From Amycolatopsis vancoresmycina (GTDB lineage: Bacteria; Actinomycetota; Actinomycetes; Mycobacteriales; Pseudonocardiaceae), in the NCBI RefSeq assembly GCF_000716785.1, contig NZ_JNYY01000001.1:62001-126000 (forward strand): a stretch of DNA of 64,000 nucleotides. The letters run 5' to 3'. The first letter of the stretch is position 1; the number at the start of each line of letters is the position of its first letter. The notes beneath the pieces are model-generated. The model worked only from the letters and a program-made list of their open reading frames with translations, did not search any database and was not told where the DNA came from. Positions 34,601 through 42,949 of the stretch are shown piece after piece. Both the position numbers and the translations under genes were made by a program.

Positions 34601-35883
34601 TGCCTGACCCGCGCCGCGCGATCCCGCGGACCGACGCGGTCCTGGCCGAGCCCCGGATCGCCAAGGCCGCCGGGTCGCTCGGCCGGGACCTGGTCAAGGC
34701 CGTGGTCAACACCGTCCAGCAGGCGGCGCGGGCCGGGGAGATCGCCCCGGCCGACGTCGTCGACACCGTGCTGGCCCGGCTCCCGGCGACCGCGTCCTCG
34801 CTGCGGCCGGTGATCAACGCGACCGGCGTCCTCGTGCACACCAACCTCGGCCGGGCGCCGCTCTCGCCGGCCGCGCTGGGCGCCCTCGTCGCGGCCGGCG
34901 GCGCCACCGACGTCGAGTTCGACCTGACGACCGGCACCCGCGCCCGCCGCGGCCGGGGCGCCCTCGCCGCCCTCGCCGCGGCCGTGCCGGACGCCGGCGG
35001 GGTGCACGTGGTCAACAACAACGCGGCCGCGCTGCTGCTCTGCGCGCTCACGCTGGCCCCGGGCCGCGAGATCGTCGTCAGCCGCGGCGAACTGGTCGAG
35101 ATCGGCGACGGGTTCCGGCTGCCGGACCTGCTGGAATCGGCGGGCGCGCGGCTGCGCGAGGTCGGCACCACGAACCGGACGTCGATCCGGGACTACGCCG
35201 CCGCGATCGGCCCGGACACCGGGTTCGTGCTCAAGGTCCACCCGTCGAACTACCGCGTCACCGGGTTCACCTCGGAGGCCACGCTCGGTGAGCTGGCCAC
35301 GCTCGGCGTGCCGCTGGTCGCCGACATCGGCTCCGGCCTGCTCGCCCCGCACCCGCTGCTGCCCGACGAGCCGGACGCGGCGAGCGCGCTGCGGGCGGGC
35401 GCCACGATTGTCACCGCCAGCGGTGACAAGCTGCTCGGCGGCCCGCAGGCGGGCCTGCTGCTCGGCGACGCCGACGTCGTCGAACGGCTGCGGCGGCACC
35501 CCGCCGCGCGGGCCCTGCGCGTCGACAAGCTCACTCTCGCCGCCCTCGAAGCCACGCTGACCGGACCCGAACCCCCCGTGCGCGAGGCCCTCGCCGCGGC
35601 GGTCGAAGACCTCCGGGCTCGCGCGGAGTCGCTGGTCAAGGCCCTGGGGGACGCCGATGTCCGGGTGGTCGAGTCGGTGGCCGCGGTCGGCGGCGGCGGC
35701 GCGCCCGGCGTCGAGCTGCCCAGCGTCGCGCTGAGCCTGCCCGCCCGGTACGCCGCCGCGCTGCGGACGGGCGGGCACGCGGTGGCCGGCCGGGTCGTGC
35801 AGGACCGCTGCCTGCTGGACCTGCGGACCGTACGGCCGGAAGAGGACGCCAGGCTGCTGGAAGCCGTCCGCCGATGCGGGTGA
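34600..35883 (+). CDS. selA: L-seryl-tRNA(Sec) selenium transferase
   Basis: A 427-residue PLP enzyme that converts Ser-tRNA(Sec) to Sec-tRNA(Sec). The PLP lysine is K277 in the SGDKLLGGPQAG motif. The N-terminal extension with PRTDAVL is typical of bacterial SelA, and no other good start lies near. The A of its ATG is the last base of the tRNA-Sec CCA end. The stop overlaps selB by 10 nt, so both are one transcript, and RNA processing must separate the tRNA from the mRNA. Confidence 0.95.
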   Translation: MPDPRRAIPRTDAVLAEPRIAKAAGSLGRDLVKAVVNTVQQAARAGEIAPADVVDTVLARLPATASSLRPVINATGVLVHTNLGRAPLSPAALGALVAAGGATDVEFDLTTGTRARRGRGALAALAAAVPDAGGVHVVNNNAAALLLCALTLAPGREIVVSRGELVEIGDGFRLPDLLESAGARLREVGTTNRTSIRDYAAAIGPDTGFVLKVHPSNYRVTGFTSEATLGELATLGVPLVADIGSGLLAPHPLLPDEPDAASALRAGATIVTASGDKLLGGPQAGLLLGDADVVERLRRHPAARALRVDKLTLAALEATLTGPEPPVREALAAAVEDLRARAESLVKALGDADVRVVESVAAVGGGGAPGVELPSVALSLPARYAAALRTGGHAVAGRVVQDRCLLDLRTVRPEEDARLLEAVRRCG

Positions 35884-37598
35884 TCGTCACCGCCGGGCAC
35901 GTCGACCACGGGAAGTCCACGCTCGTGCGGCGGCTGACCGGGATGGAGCCGGACCGGTGGGCCGAGGAACGCCGCCGCGGCCTCACGATCGACCTCGGGT
36001 TCGCGTGGACCCGGATCGGCGACGAGGACATCGCGTTCGTCGACGTCCCCGGGCACGAGCGGTTCGTGCCCAACATGCTCGCCGGCGCCGGGCCGGCCCC
36101 CGCGGTGCTGTTCGTCGTCGCCGCCGACGAAGGCTGGATGCCGCAGTCGGCCGAGCACCTCGCGGCCCTGGACGCGTTCGGCGTCCGCCGTGGCCTGCTG
36201 GTCGTCACCAAGGCCGACCGGGCCGACCCGGCCGCCGCGACGGCGTCGGCGCTGGCGGAGATCGCGAAGACGTCGCTGGGGACTGTGCCGGTCGTCGCCG
36301 TCAGCGGCACCACCGGGGCCGGCCTCGGCGGCCTGCGCACGGCCATCGGTGAACTCACGGCCGGCTTGCCCGTGCCCGATCCGGACGCCGACGTCCGGCT
36401 GTGGATCGACCGCGCCTTCACGGTTTCGGGCGCGGGCACGGTCGTCACCGGCACGCTCGCCGCCGGCACGATCGCCGTGGGGGACGAGCTGCGCCTGGGG
36501 CCGTCCCGGGTGAAGGTCCGCGGCCTGCAGTCGCTGGGCGAACCGCGCGAGCGGGCCGGCGCGGTGGCCAGGGTGGCGGTGAACCTGCGCGGGACCGCGC
36601 GAGGTGACGTCCGGCGCGGCGACGTCCTGCTCACACCCGGCCGGTGGCGCACCACGGCCGAGTTCGACGTCCGGCTGCGCGGCGCGGCCGCCGCGGACCT
36701 GCACCGCGAGCTCGTCCTGCACCTGGGCACGGCCGCGGTGCCGGTCCGGGTCCGTCCACTCGGGACGGACACCGCGCGCCTGGTCACGGCCGCCGCGCTG
36801 CCGCTGCGCGTCGGCGACCGCGGCCTGGTCCGCGACCCCGGCGAGCACCGGATCGCCGCCGGGTTCGACGTCCTCGACGTCGACCCGCCCGCGCTGTCCC
36901 GCCGCGGCGCGGCCCGGGCCAGGGGGCGGGAACTGGCCGGACCCGACCTGGCCCGGACCTACCTGCACCGCACCGGTTTCGTGCGCGCGGCGGACTTCAC
37001 GGCGATGGGGCTGCCGGAGACGGGGGAGCGGCTGGGCGAGTGGTGCGCCGATCCCGGGCGGTTCGCCGCGTTGCGCGCGCAGGCGGCCGAAATCGTGGGC
37101 GCGTGGGACAGCACGGCCGCGGGCGTGCCGGTGGAGGCGCTGCGGCAGCGGCTCGGGCTACCCGCCCCGGAGCTGGTCGTGCCGGTGCTGCGGGGCACCG
37201 GGTTCGAGGTCGCGGGCGGGCTGGTCCGCCGTCCCGGCGCCGGACTCGCGCCGGCCGTGGAGAAGGCCGTCGAGGTGGTCGTGGAACGGCTCGCCGAGCA
37301 CCCCTTCCGCGCGCCGGAAGCCGACGAGCTGCGGGCGCTGGGCCTCGGCAGGCGGGAACTGGCCGCGGCCGTCCGGCTGGGCCGGCTGACCGCGGTCGCC
37401 GAAGGGGTCGTGCTCGGCCCGGACGCGGACGAGCGGGCGGTGGCGCAGCTGCGCCTGCTGCCGCAGCCGTTCACGGTCTCGGAAGCGCGCCGGGCCCTCG
37501 ACAGCACCCGGCGGGTGATGATCCCCCTGCTGGAACGCCTCGACGCGGCGGGCCGCACCGAGCCGCTCGGCGACGGCACCCGCCGCACGCCCGGCTAG
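35874..37598 (+). CDS. selB: Selenocysteine-specific elongation factor
   Basis: A 574-residue SelB GTPase that brings Sec-tRNA(Sec) to the ribosome at UGA codons with a SECIS element. G1 is GHVDHGKST (about residues 8-16), G3 is DVPGHERF and G4 is TKAD. The C-terminal winged-helix repeats bind the SECIS RNA in the family and lie in the last about 220 residues. The ATG overlaps selA by 10 nt. The stop TAG shares CTAG with the stop of the convergent XRE gene. Confidence 0.95.
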   Translation: MRVIVTAGHVDHGKSTLVRRLTGMEPDRWAEERRRGLTIDLGFAWTRIGDEDIAFVDVPGHERFVPNMLAGAGPAPAVLFVVAADEGWMPQSAEHLAALDAFGVRRGLLVVTKADRADPAAATASALAEIAKTSLGTVPVVAVSGTTGAGLGGLRTAIGELTAGLPVPDPDADVRLWIDRAFTVSGAGTVVTGTLAAGTIAVGDELRLGPSRVKVRGLQSLGEPRERAGAVARVAVNLRGTARGDVRRGDVLLTPGRWRTTAEFDVRLRGAAAADLHRELVLHLGTAAVPVRVRPLGTDTARLVTAAALPLRVGDRGLVRDPGEHRIAAGFDVLDVDPPALSRRGAARARGRELAGPDLARTYLHRTGFVRAADFTAMGLPETGERLGEWCADPGRFAALRAQAAEIVGAWDSTAAGVPVEALRQRLGLPAPELVVPVLRGTGFEVAGGLVRRPGAGLAPAVEKAVEVVVERLAEHPFRAPEADELRALGLGRRELAAAVRLGRLTAVAEGVVLGPDADERAVAQLRLLPQPFTVSEARRALDSTRRVMIPLLERLDAAGRTEPLGDGTRRTPG

Positions 37599-38440
37599 CC
37601 GCGGCGCTCCTCGACCCCGAGCGACTGCGTCCCGATGACACCCAGCAGCGCCAGCCGGTCGGCGTCCTCGGTGCCGGGTTCGGCGGTGTAGACCATGATG
37701 CGCAGGTCGCTGCCGGCCACGCTGAGGACGTCGCAGTCCAGGCTCAGCGCGCCGACGTCCGGGTGGTCGACGGTCTTGCGGGCCGCTTCGTGCCGCCCGA
37801 CGGCCCCCGACTCCCACAGCTCGGCGAAGCGGGCGCTGCGCCGCCGGAGGTCGGCGATGAGCGAGCGCAGGTCCAGGTCGGCCGGGTACTGGCCGGCCGT
37901 GCGGCGGAGGTCGGCGACCAGCGCCGTCTCCAGGGCGCGGCGCGACTCGGGCGTGAAGCGCACGCGGCCGTCCGCGCCGAGGAAGTTCCGCCGGACGCCG
38001 TTGAGGTCCTCGCCGTGGCGTTCCCCCATCAGGGCTGTGTAGAGGGGGTTGGCGAGCAGCTGGTTCCAGGCAGCGTCGAAGACGGCGACGGCGGTGCCCG
38101 CCAGCCGGTCCAGCAGGCGGTGGACGCTGGGCGTGATGTGCCGGGGCACCGTCCCGGGACCCGGTGGGGCGAGGCCGGCCAGCCGGAACAGGTGGGCCTG
38201 TTCCTCCTGCGGGAGGCGCAGGGCGCGGGACAGTGCCTCGACAACCTGGGCCGAGGGCGAGGTGGCGCGGCCCTGTTCGAGCCGGACGACGTAGTCGGCG
38301 GAGATGCCGGCCAGCTGCGCCAGCTCCTCGCGCCGCAGCCCGGGCGCGCGCCGCCGTCCGCCCGCGGGCAGGCCGACCGACTGCGGGGAGACGTGCTCAC
38401 GCCAGTGCCGCAGGGCCATGCCGAGTCCGGTGGACGCCAT
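37595..38440 (-). CDS. XRE-family regulator with MmyB-like sensor
   Basis: A 281-residue regulator. The N-terminal HTH is LRREELAQLAGISADYVVRLEQGRA (about residues 30-55), and the rest is the MmyB-like ligand-binding domain (VFDAAWNQLLANPLYTALMG and following). The start at 38440 (MASTGLG) is preferred because the HTH begins soon after; an in-frame upstream extension lacks sense. It is divergent from the SDR, and these regulators commonly control the adjacent short-chain dehydrogenase. The stop overlaps the selB stop in a shared CTAG. Confidence 0.85.
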   Translation of the reverse strand: MASTGLGMALRHWREHVSPQSVGLPAGGRRRAPGLRREELAQLAGISADYVVRLEQGRATSPSAQVVEALSRALRLPQEEQAHLFRLAGLAPPGPGTVPRHITPSVHRLLDRLAGTAVAVFDAAWNQLLANPLYTALMGERHGEDLNGVRRNFLGADGRVRFTPESRRALETALVADLRRTAGQYPADLDLRSLIADLRRRSARFAELWESGAVGRHEAARKTVDHPDVGALSLDCDVLSVAGSDLRIMVYTAEPGTEDADRLALLGVIGTQSLGVEERRG

Positions 38441-38465
38441 GCCTTCGATTGTGCAAGCCGGACGG

Positions 38466-38502
38466 CCGGTTGTCCTGGTACCGCCGTTCCCAGGAAAACC
38501 GG
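38466..38502. promoter_or_regulatory. Inverted repeat in XRE/SDR divergent interval
   Basis: CCGGTTGTCCTGG (38466-38478) and CCAGGAAAACCGG (38490-38502) are inverted repeats with one mismatch and an 11-bp spacer, inside the 118-bp divergent interval. This is a strong candidate operator for the XRE regulator and probably overlaps the promoters of both genes. Confidence 0.55.
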
Positions 38503-38558
38503 ACACTCCCGGCCCGCGCCGGGCGCGCCGATCGTGGGAAGGGACCGAAAGGAACCCC

Positions 38559-39326
38559 ATGAACCAGCTCGCCCTCGTCACCGGCGCCACCTCCGGCATC
38601 GGCCGGGCCTTCGCCGGACGGCTCGCCGCCGCCGGTTACGACCTGATCGTCACCGGCCGCCGCGAGGACCGCCTCGCCGAGTTCGCCGCGGCCCACCCGG
38701 GTGTCCGCACGGTGACCGCCGACCTGTCCACCGACGACGGCGCCGGCGTCGTCGCGGAACTCTGCGCCACCGAGCCGCTGACGATGCTCGTCAACAACGC
38801 CGGTGTCGCCCACTACATGCCGCTGGCCGAGCTGCCCGCGGACAAGGCCCGCGAACTCGTCCACGTCAAGGTCGCCGCGCCGACGATGCTGACCCGCGCG
38901 GCGGTCGCGGGCATGCGGGAACGCGGCGAGGGACGGATCGTCAACGTGGCCGGGATGATCGCGTTCAGCGGCCCCGCGGACGCGTCCGTCATGCCCCGCC
39001 GGGCGGTCTACGCCGGATCGCTGGCGTACCTCGTCGCGCTGTCGCAGACGCTGAACGCGGAACTCGAAGGGTCCGGCGTCCGGGTGCAGGTGCTGTGCCC
39101 GGGTGTCGTCGCCACCGAGTTCCACGAGCGGCAAGGGCTCGACCTGAGCGCCGTGCCCCGCATGTCCGCCGCCGACGTGGTCACGGCGAGCCTGCGCGGC
39201 TTCGCCCTCGGCGAGGTCGTCACGGCGCCCGGCGTCGAGGACACGAGCCTGCTGGACGCGGTTTTCCGGGCCGACCTCGCCGCTTTCGGGGGACAGCGCC
39301 CGGAACTCGCCTCGCGCTATCGCTGA
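38559..39326 (+). CDS. Short-chain dehydrogenase/reductase with altered catalytic Lys
   Basis: A 255-residue SDR. The Rossmann motif TGATSGIG (T8-G15) and NNAGV are present, as is a Ser in the AFSGPA segment. The YxxxK catalytic motif is Y151-A-G-S-L155 in this copy, with Leu where Lys is expected. The activity may therefore be lost or altered. The ATG follows AAAGGAACCCC. It is divergent from an XRE regulator. Its stop is followed by a strong terminator. Confidence 0.85.
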   Translation: MNQLALVTGATSGIGRAFAGRLAAAGYDLIVTGRREDRLAEFAAAHPGVRTVTADLSTDDGAGVVAELCATEPLTMLVNNAGVAHYMPLAELPADKARELVHVKVAAPTMLTRAAVAGMRERGEGRIVNVAGMIAFSGPADASVMPRRAVYAGSLAYLVALSQTLNAELEGSGVRVQVLCPGVVATEFHERQGLDLSAVPRMSAADVVTASLRGFALGEVVTAPGVEDTSLLDAVFRADLAAFGGQRPELASRYR

Positions 39327-39345
39327 GGGCCCCGGACACGAAACA

Positions 39346-39377
39346 CTGCCGCACCCCGGGGATCCGGGGTGCGGCAG
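39346..39377. terminator. Bidirectional terminator
   Basis: A perfect 14-bp inverted repeat, CTGCCGCACCCCGG-GGAT-CCGGGGTGCGGCAG, lies between the convergent SDR and CsbD genes. It has no T-tract, as is common in actinomycetes, and would work from both sides. Confidence 0.8.
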
Positions 39378-39389
39378 CGGGAACCTGTG

Positions 39390-39572
39390 TCAGTCCTTGT
39401 CCGTGACGCCCTTCACGGCGTCCTTGATCTTCTCACCGGCCTGCTTCAGCGAACCCTTGGCCTGGTCCGCCTTGCCCTCGGCCTGCCACTGCTCGTTGCC
39501 CGTGGCGTCGCCGACGGCTTCCTTGGCCCGGCCCTTGAGCTCTTCGCCCTTGTTTTCCAGCTTGTCGTTCAT
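39390..39572 (-). CDS. CsbD-family stress protein
   Basis: A 60-residue protein of the CsbD family. It has the repeated amphipathic segments KGEELKGRAKEAVGDAT and KADQAKGSLKQAGEKIKDAV, very rich in Lys, Glu and Ala. The family is small, hydrophilic and induced by general stress. The ATG follows GGAAGGTG. No partner gene is evident. Confidence 0.85.
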   Translation of the reverse strand: MNDKLENKGEELKGRAKEAVGDATGNEQWQAEGKADQAKGSLKQAGEKIKDAVKGVTDKD

Positions 39573-39658
39573 CGGGTGCACCTTCCGTCGCGGCGACATT
39601 TCCGGATCGGCCAGTCGCCAAAAGGGCCTTGACTCCGGGTTACCCACTGGTTCGGAAG

Positions 39659-40924
39659 CTACACATCGGCCGGCAGATGACCGCCCGTCCGCTCGATCCG
39701 CTGGATCGCCGGCTCCGCCAGGACGCCGTGCACGATCACCGAAACCGCGATGGCCAGCGCCCCGACCCGCCACAGCACGTCCTGCTGCGGGACCGGCGCC
39801 CGGTCGAGGGCGTAGGCCAGGTAGAACAGCGTGCCGATGCCGCGGACGCCGAAGAACGCGATCGCCGCCGTCGCCGGCCGTCCCGGCGACGGCGCGCCGA
39901 GCAGCGACAGCCAGCCGGCCACCGGCCGGACCACCAGCACCGCGACGACCGCGAGCACCACCTCCAGCGGACGCAGGCCGCGCAGCAGGCCGTCGCCGAG
40001 CGCCAGGCCCAGCCCCAGCAGCGCGAGCGGGACGAACAGCCGTTCCAGCTGGTGGCCGAACGCGTGCAGGACGCCGTGGTAGTCGTGCTCGCGTTCCTGC
40101 GTGCGCACCGAGACCGCCGCGACGAAGACGGCGACGAACCCGTTGCCGTGACCCGCTTCCGCGAGCGCGTAGGGAACGAAGGCGAGCGCGAGCAGCACCA
40201 GCCCGTCGGCGTACTCGGCCAGCCGCAGCCGGTCCGACGGCGTCCGGAAGATCGCCCAGCCCAGCACCCGGCCGGTGACCAGACCGGCCACGACGCCGAC
40301 GACCAGCGGCAGCAGCAGCTCGACCAGCACCCAGGAAACGTCCAGGCGCGGTTCGTGGCCCACCAGGGCCAGGCCGAGCAGCACGAACGGCATGGTCAGG
40401 CCGTCGTTGAGGCCGGCCTCGGTGGTGAGGGTGAAGCGGATCTCGTTGTCCCTGGCCAGTTCCGGCTCGACATCGGGGTGCGGGACGCCGATGTCGCCGG
40501 CCAGCACCGGATCCGTCGGCGCGAGCGCGGCGGCCAGCAGCAGCGCCACCCCGGGCGCGAGGGCGAGCCACCAGTACCCGAGCACGGCGATCGCCAGGAT
40601 CGACAGCGGCATGGTCAGGGCCAGCAGCCGCCACGTCGACCCCCACCGCCGCAGGCCGAACGGGCGGTCGACGGACAGGCCCGCCCCGGCCAGCGCGACC
40701 AGGATGCCCAGCTGCGCGAACGACTCCACGCCGTGCAGGTGGGCGGCCGGATCGCTCCAGCCGTTGCCGTAGGGGGCGGGCAGCGGCAGCAACCCGAGCA
40801 CGATCCCGGCGACGAGCATCACCAGCGGCACCGAGAACGGCCGGTCGGCGACCAGCTTCGGCACGATCGCCGCGGCCAGCGCGAGCAGGCCCGCCACCCC
40901 GAACAACACCGTCAACGACGACAA
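39659..40924 (-). CDS. Na+/H+ antiporter (CPA1/NhaP-type)
   Basis: A 421-residue integral membrane antiporter with about 11-13 hydrophobic segments. The ion-binding motifs APTDPVLAGD and TTEAGLNDGL (Asn-Asp pair) are in their usual places. It should exchange Na+ or K+ for protons and contribute to pH and salt tolerance. The start is TTG 40924, supported by GGAGGAG about 5 nt upstream. It lies 86 nt after the CsbD gene's start side, on the same strand, so the two may share stress-responsive control. Confidence 0.87.
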   Translation of the reverse strand: MSSLTVLFGVAGLLALAAAIVPKLVADRPFSVPLVMLVAGIVLGLLPLPAPYGNGWSDPAAHLHGVESFAQLGILVALAGAGLSVDRPFGLRRWGSTWRLLALTMPLSILAIAVLGYWWLALAPGVALLLAAALAPTDPVLAGDIGVPHPDVEPELARDNEIRFTLTTEAGLNDGLTMPFVLLGLALVGHEPRLDVSWVLVELLLPLVVGVVAGLVTGRVLGWAIFRTPSDRLRLAEYADGLVLLALAFVPYALAEAGHGNGFVAVFVAAVSVRTQEREHDYHGVLHAFGHQLERLFVPLALLGLGLALGDGLLRGLRPLEVVLAVVAVLVVRPVAGWLSLLGAPSPGRPATAAIAFFGVRGIGTLFYLAYALDRAPVPQQDVLWRVGALAIAVSVIVHGVLAEPAIQRIERTGGHLPADV

Positions 40925-41061
40925 ATCGCTCCTCCTGCCCGCTCATCTCCGCCGCACCGAGATCGGCCGGCTGCCCGGGAGCCGGGTAGCGTGGCCGGGG
41001 AGAGGCGCGCTGCGGCCCGGATTCCCGGCGTGCGAGCGGCGAAACCGGCGAGGAGGCCGCG

Positions 41062-41406
41062 GTGACGGCGACGAACGGGGCGAGCGGGCCGTGCCGGTTC
41101 TGCGGCAGGCGGCGCGACCCCCGGGTGCCCGGCCGCAACGGGCCGATCTGCGTGGACTGCGTCCGGGCCGGCCTGCGGGTGGTCCGCGACGGCGCGGACC
41201 GCGAAACCCCGGTGGGTGACGTGCTGGCGGCGGTGACGTCGCCCCTGGCCGCGGTCTGCGACTACTGCGGCCGCCGCGAGCGCCGGACGTTCCTCGGCCT
41301 CCGCCGTCCCCTGCTGCGCGTGGACTGCGCCGCCCGCGACGCGGTGATCTGCGTGGACTGCCTGGACCACGCGGGCGACGTCCTGAACGTCGCCCTCCGC
41401 CGCTGA
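41062..41406 (+). CDS. Double ClpX-type zinc-ribbon protein
   Basis: A 114-residue protein with two zinc-ribbon modules, each with two Cys-x2-Cys pairs: CRFC...CVDC (residues about 11-33) and CDYC...CVDC (about 66-100). The spacing resembles the C4 zinc finger at the N-terminus of ClpX, and the protein has nothing else. The family binds substrates or partner proteins. The GTG is preceded by GAGGAG. A similar single ribbon with an HTH occurs at 53837. Confidence 0.75.
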   Translation: MTATNGASGPCRFCGRRRDPRVPGRNGPICVDCVRAGLRVVRDGADRETPVGDVLAAVTSPLAAVCDYCGRRERRTFLGLRRPLLRVDCAARDAVICVDCLDHAGDVLNVALRR

Positions 41407-41410
41407 CGCC

Positions 41411-41568
41411 GTGTCGTCCGTCCAGGCACGCGTGTCGTCCATCTGAGTACGCGTGTCGTCCGTTCCGGTACGCGGGACTCGCGTGATTGGAGGGGCATCT
41501 CGCGTACCTGGAGGGACGACACGCGTACCCAGGCGGACGACACGCGTACCTGGCGGGACGACACGCGT
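41411..41568. repeat. 21-bp-period inverted repeat array
   Basis: On the left, GTGTCGTCC recurs at 41411, 41432 and 41453, exactly 21 bp apart, the last two as GCGTGTCGTCC. On the right, the reverse complement GGACGACACGCGTACC recurs at 41514, 41535 and 41556, again exactly 21 bp apart (the last copy runs only to GGACGACACGCGT). Degenerate units (GCGGGACTCGCGTGATT and CATCTCGCGTACC) fill the centre. The whole is a dyad about position 41487. It sits between the zinc-ribbon gene and the P450. No gene is seen here. Its function is unknown. Confidence 0.8.
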
Positions 41569-41601
41569 TTCCCGGTGGTGGTGGGCGGGTAGCCGGGCGG
41601 T

Positions 41602-42909
41602 ATGACGTCCACTCAGGAGCGACGTGCGCGACCGGAGACCGCTTCGGTGGCCGAGACTCTGCGTGTTGCCGTTGAGGTGGCGCTGCCCAGCTTGGCCGGT
41701 GGGGTGATCAAACGGCGTCCGGCGGTGCTGGGGGTGGCCGGGAAGCTGCAGCTCGACCGGCCGGCCGTGCGGCTGCTGCGCCGGTTGCGCGAGCGCCACT
41801 ACGGGCGGCCGCTGCGGCTGCGTGTGCCCGGCCGGTCGGTGGAGCTGGCGCTGTCCGGCGCGGACGTCAAGCGCGTGCTGGCCGGGGCGCCGACGCCGTT
41901 CAGTCCGTCCACAGTGGAGAAACGGGCCGCGCTGGGGCACTTCCAGCCGCACGGCGTCCTGATCTCCGGCCCGGCCGACCGCCCGGCCCGCCGGGCCTTC
42001 ACGGAGGCCGTCCTGCAGCCCGGCCGTCCGCTGCACGAGCTCGCCGCGCCTTTTGCCCAGGCCATCGCCGAGGAAGCGGCCGCTCTGCGGCGCGAGACGA
42101 CGCTCGACTGGGACACGTTCACCGTCACCTGGTGGCGCGTGGTCCGCCGGGTCGTGCTCGGTTCGGCCGCCCGCGACGACGCCACGCTCACCGACCAGCT
42201 CGGACGGCTGCGGCTCGACGCGAACTGGGCGTACCTGCACCCGAAACGCAAGCGGCTGCGCGAGGAGTTCAAGCGCCGCCTGACCGAGCACCTGGACCGC
42301 GCCGAGCCCGGCAGCCTGGCCGCCGTGATCGCCGCCGAAGACACCGAGAACACCGCCAGCGCCCCCGACCAGGTGGCGCACTGGCTGTTCGCGTTCGACG
42401 CGGCGGGCATGGCGACGTTCCGGACGCTGGCCGTGCTCGCGAGCCACCCGGCGGAGCAGGAACGCGCCCGCGAGGAAATCGACGGCACCGGACCGGCGCA
42501 GCTGAGCTTCCTGCGCGCGTGCGTGCTCGAGTCGGTCCGGCTGTGGCCGACGACGCCGATGCTCCTCCGGGAAACGACGGAAGAGACGTCGTGGGGCCCG
42601 GCCGGCACGACGGTGCTGATCTTCACCCCGTTCTTCCACCGCGACCCGGAGCTGCCCTACGCGGACCGGTTCGAGCCGGACCTCTGGCTCGACGGCCGGG
42701 CGGCCGAGAACCCGGCGCTGGTCCCGTTCAGCGCGGGCCCGGCGATCTGCCCGGGCCGTGACCTGGTCCAGTTCTGCGCGAGCACGATGCTGGCGAACCT
42801 GCTGCGCGGGCACCGGTTCGAGCCGGTGGCGGGCCCGGTCCTGTCCCCGGAGCGGCCCCTGCCGGCGACGCTGGACAACTTCCACCTGAAGCTCGGCCTG
42901 GTCGGCTGA
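41602..42909 (+). CDS. Cytochrome P450
   Basis: A 435-residue cytochrome P450. The ExxR motif is E310-S-V-R313, the heme-binding cysteine is C383 in FSAGPAICPGRD, and the I-helix oxygen motif is AGMAT. The N-terminus has a basic, hydrophilic start and no membrane anchor, as usual for soluble bacterial P450s. The substrate is unknown. No ferredoxin gene is adjacent. It starts 34 nt after the repeat array. Confidence 0.9.
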   Translation: MTSTQERRARPETASVAETLRVAVEVALPSLAGGVIKRRPAVLGVAGKLQLDRPAVRLLRRLRERHYGRPLRLRVPGRSVELALSGADVKRVLAGAPTPFSPSTVEKRAALGHFQPHGVLISGPADRPARRAFTEAVLQPGRPLHELAAPFAQAIAEEAAALRRETTLDWDTFTVTWWRVVRRVVLGSAARDDATLTDQLGRLRLDANWAYLHPKRKRLREEFKRRLTEHLDRAEPGSLAAVIAAEDTENTASAPDQVAHWLFAFDAAGMATFRTLAVLASHPAEQERAREEIDGTGPAQLSFLRACVLESVRLWPTTPMLLRETTEETSWGPAGTTVLIFTPFFHRDPELPYADRFEPDLWLDGRAAENPALVPFSAGPAICPGRDLVQFCASTMLANLLRGHRFEPVAGPVLSPERPLPATLDNFHLKLGLVG

Positions 42910-42941
42910 GCCGGTGCCGCGGGACGCGCCGCGGCACCGGC
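42910..42941. terminator. Bidirectional terminator after P450
   Basis: GCCGGTGCCGCGG (42910-42922) and CCGCGGCACCGGC (42929-42941) form a perfect 13-bp stem with a 6-base loop between the convergent P450 and rhamnosidase genes. Confidence 0.8.
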
Positions 42942-42949
42942 CCACCCCG

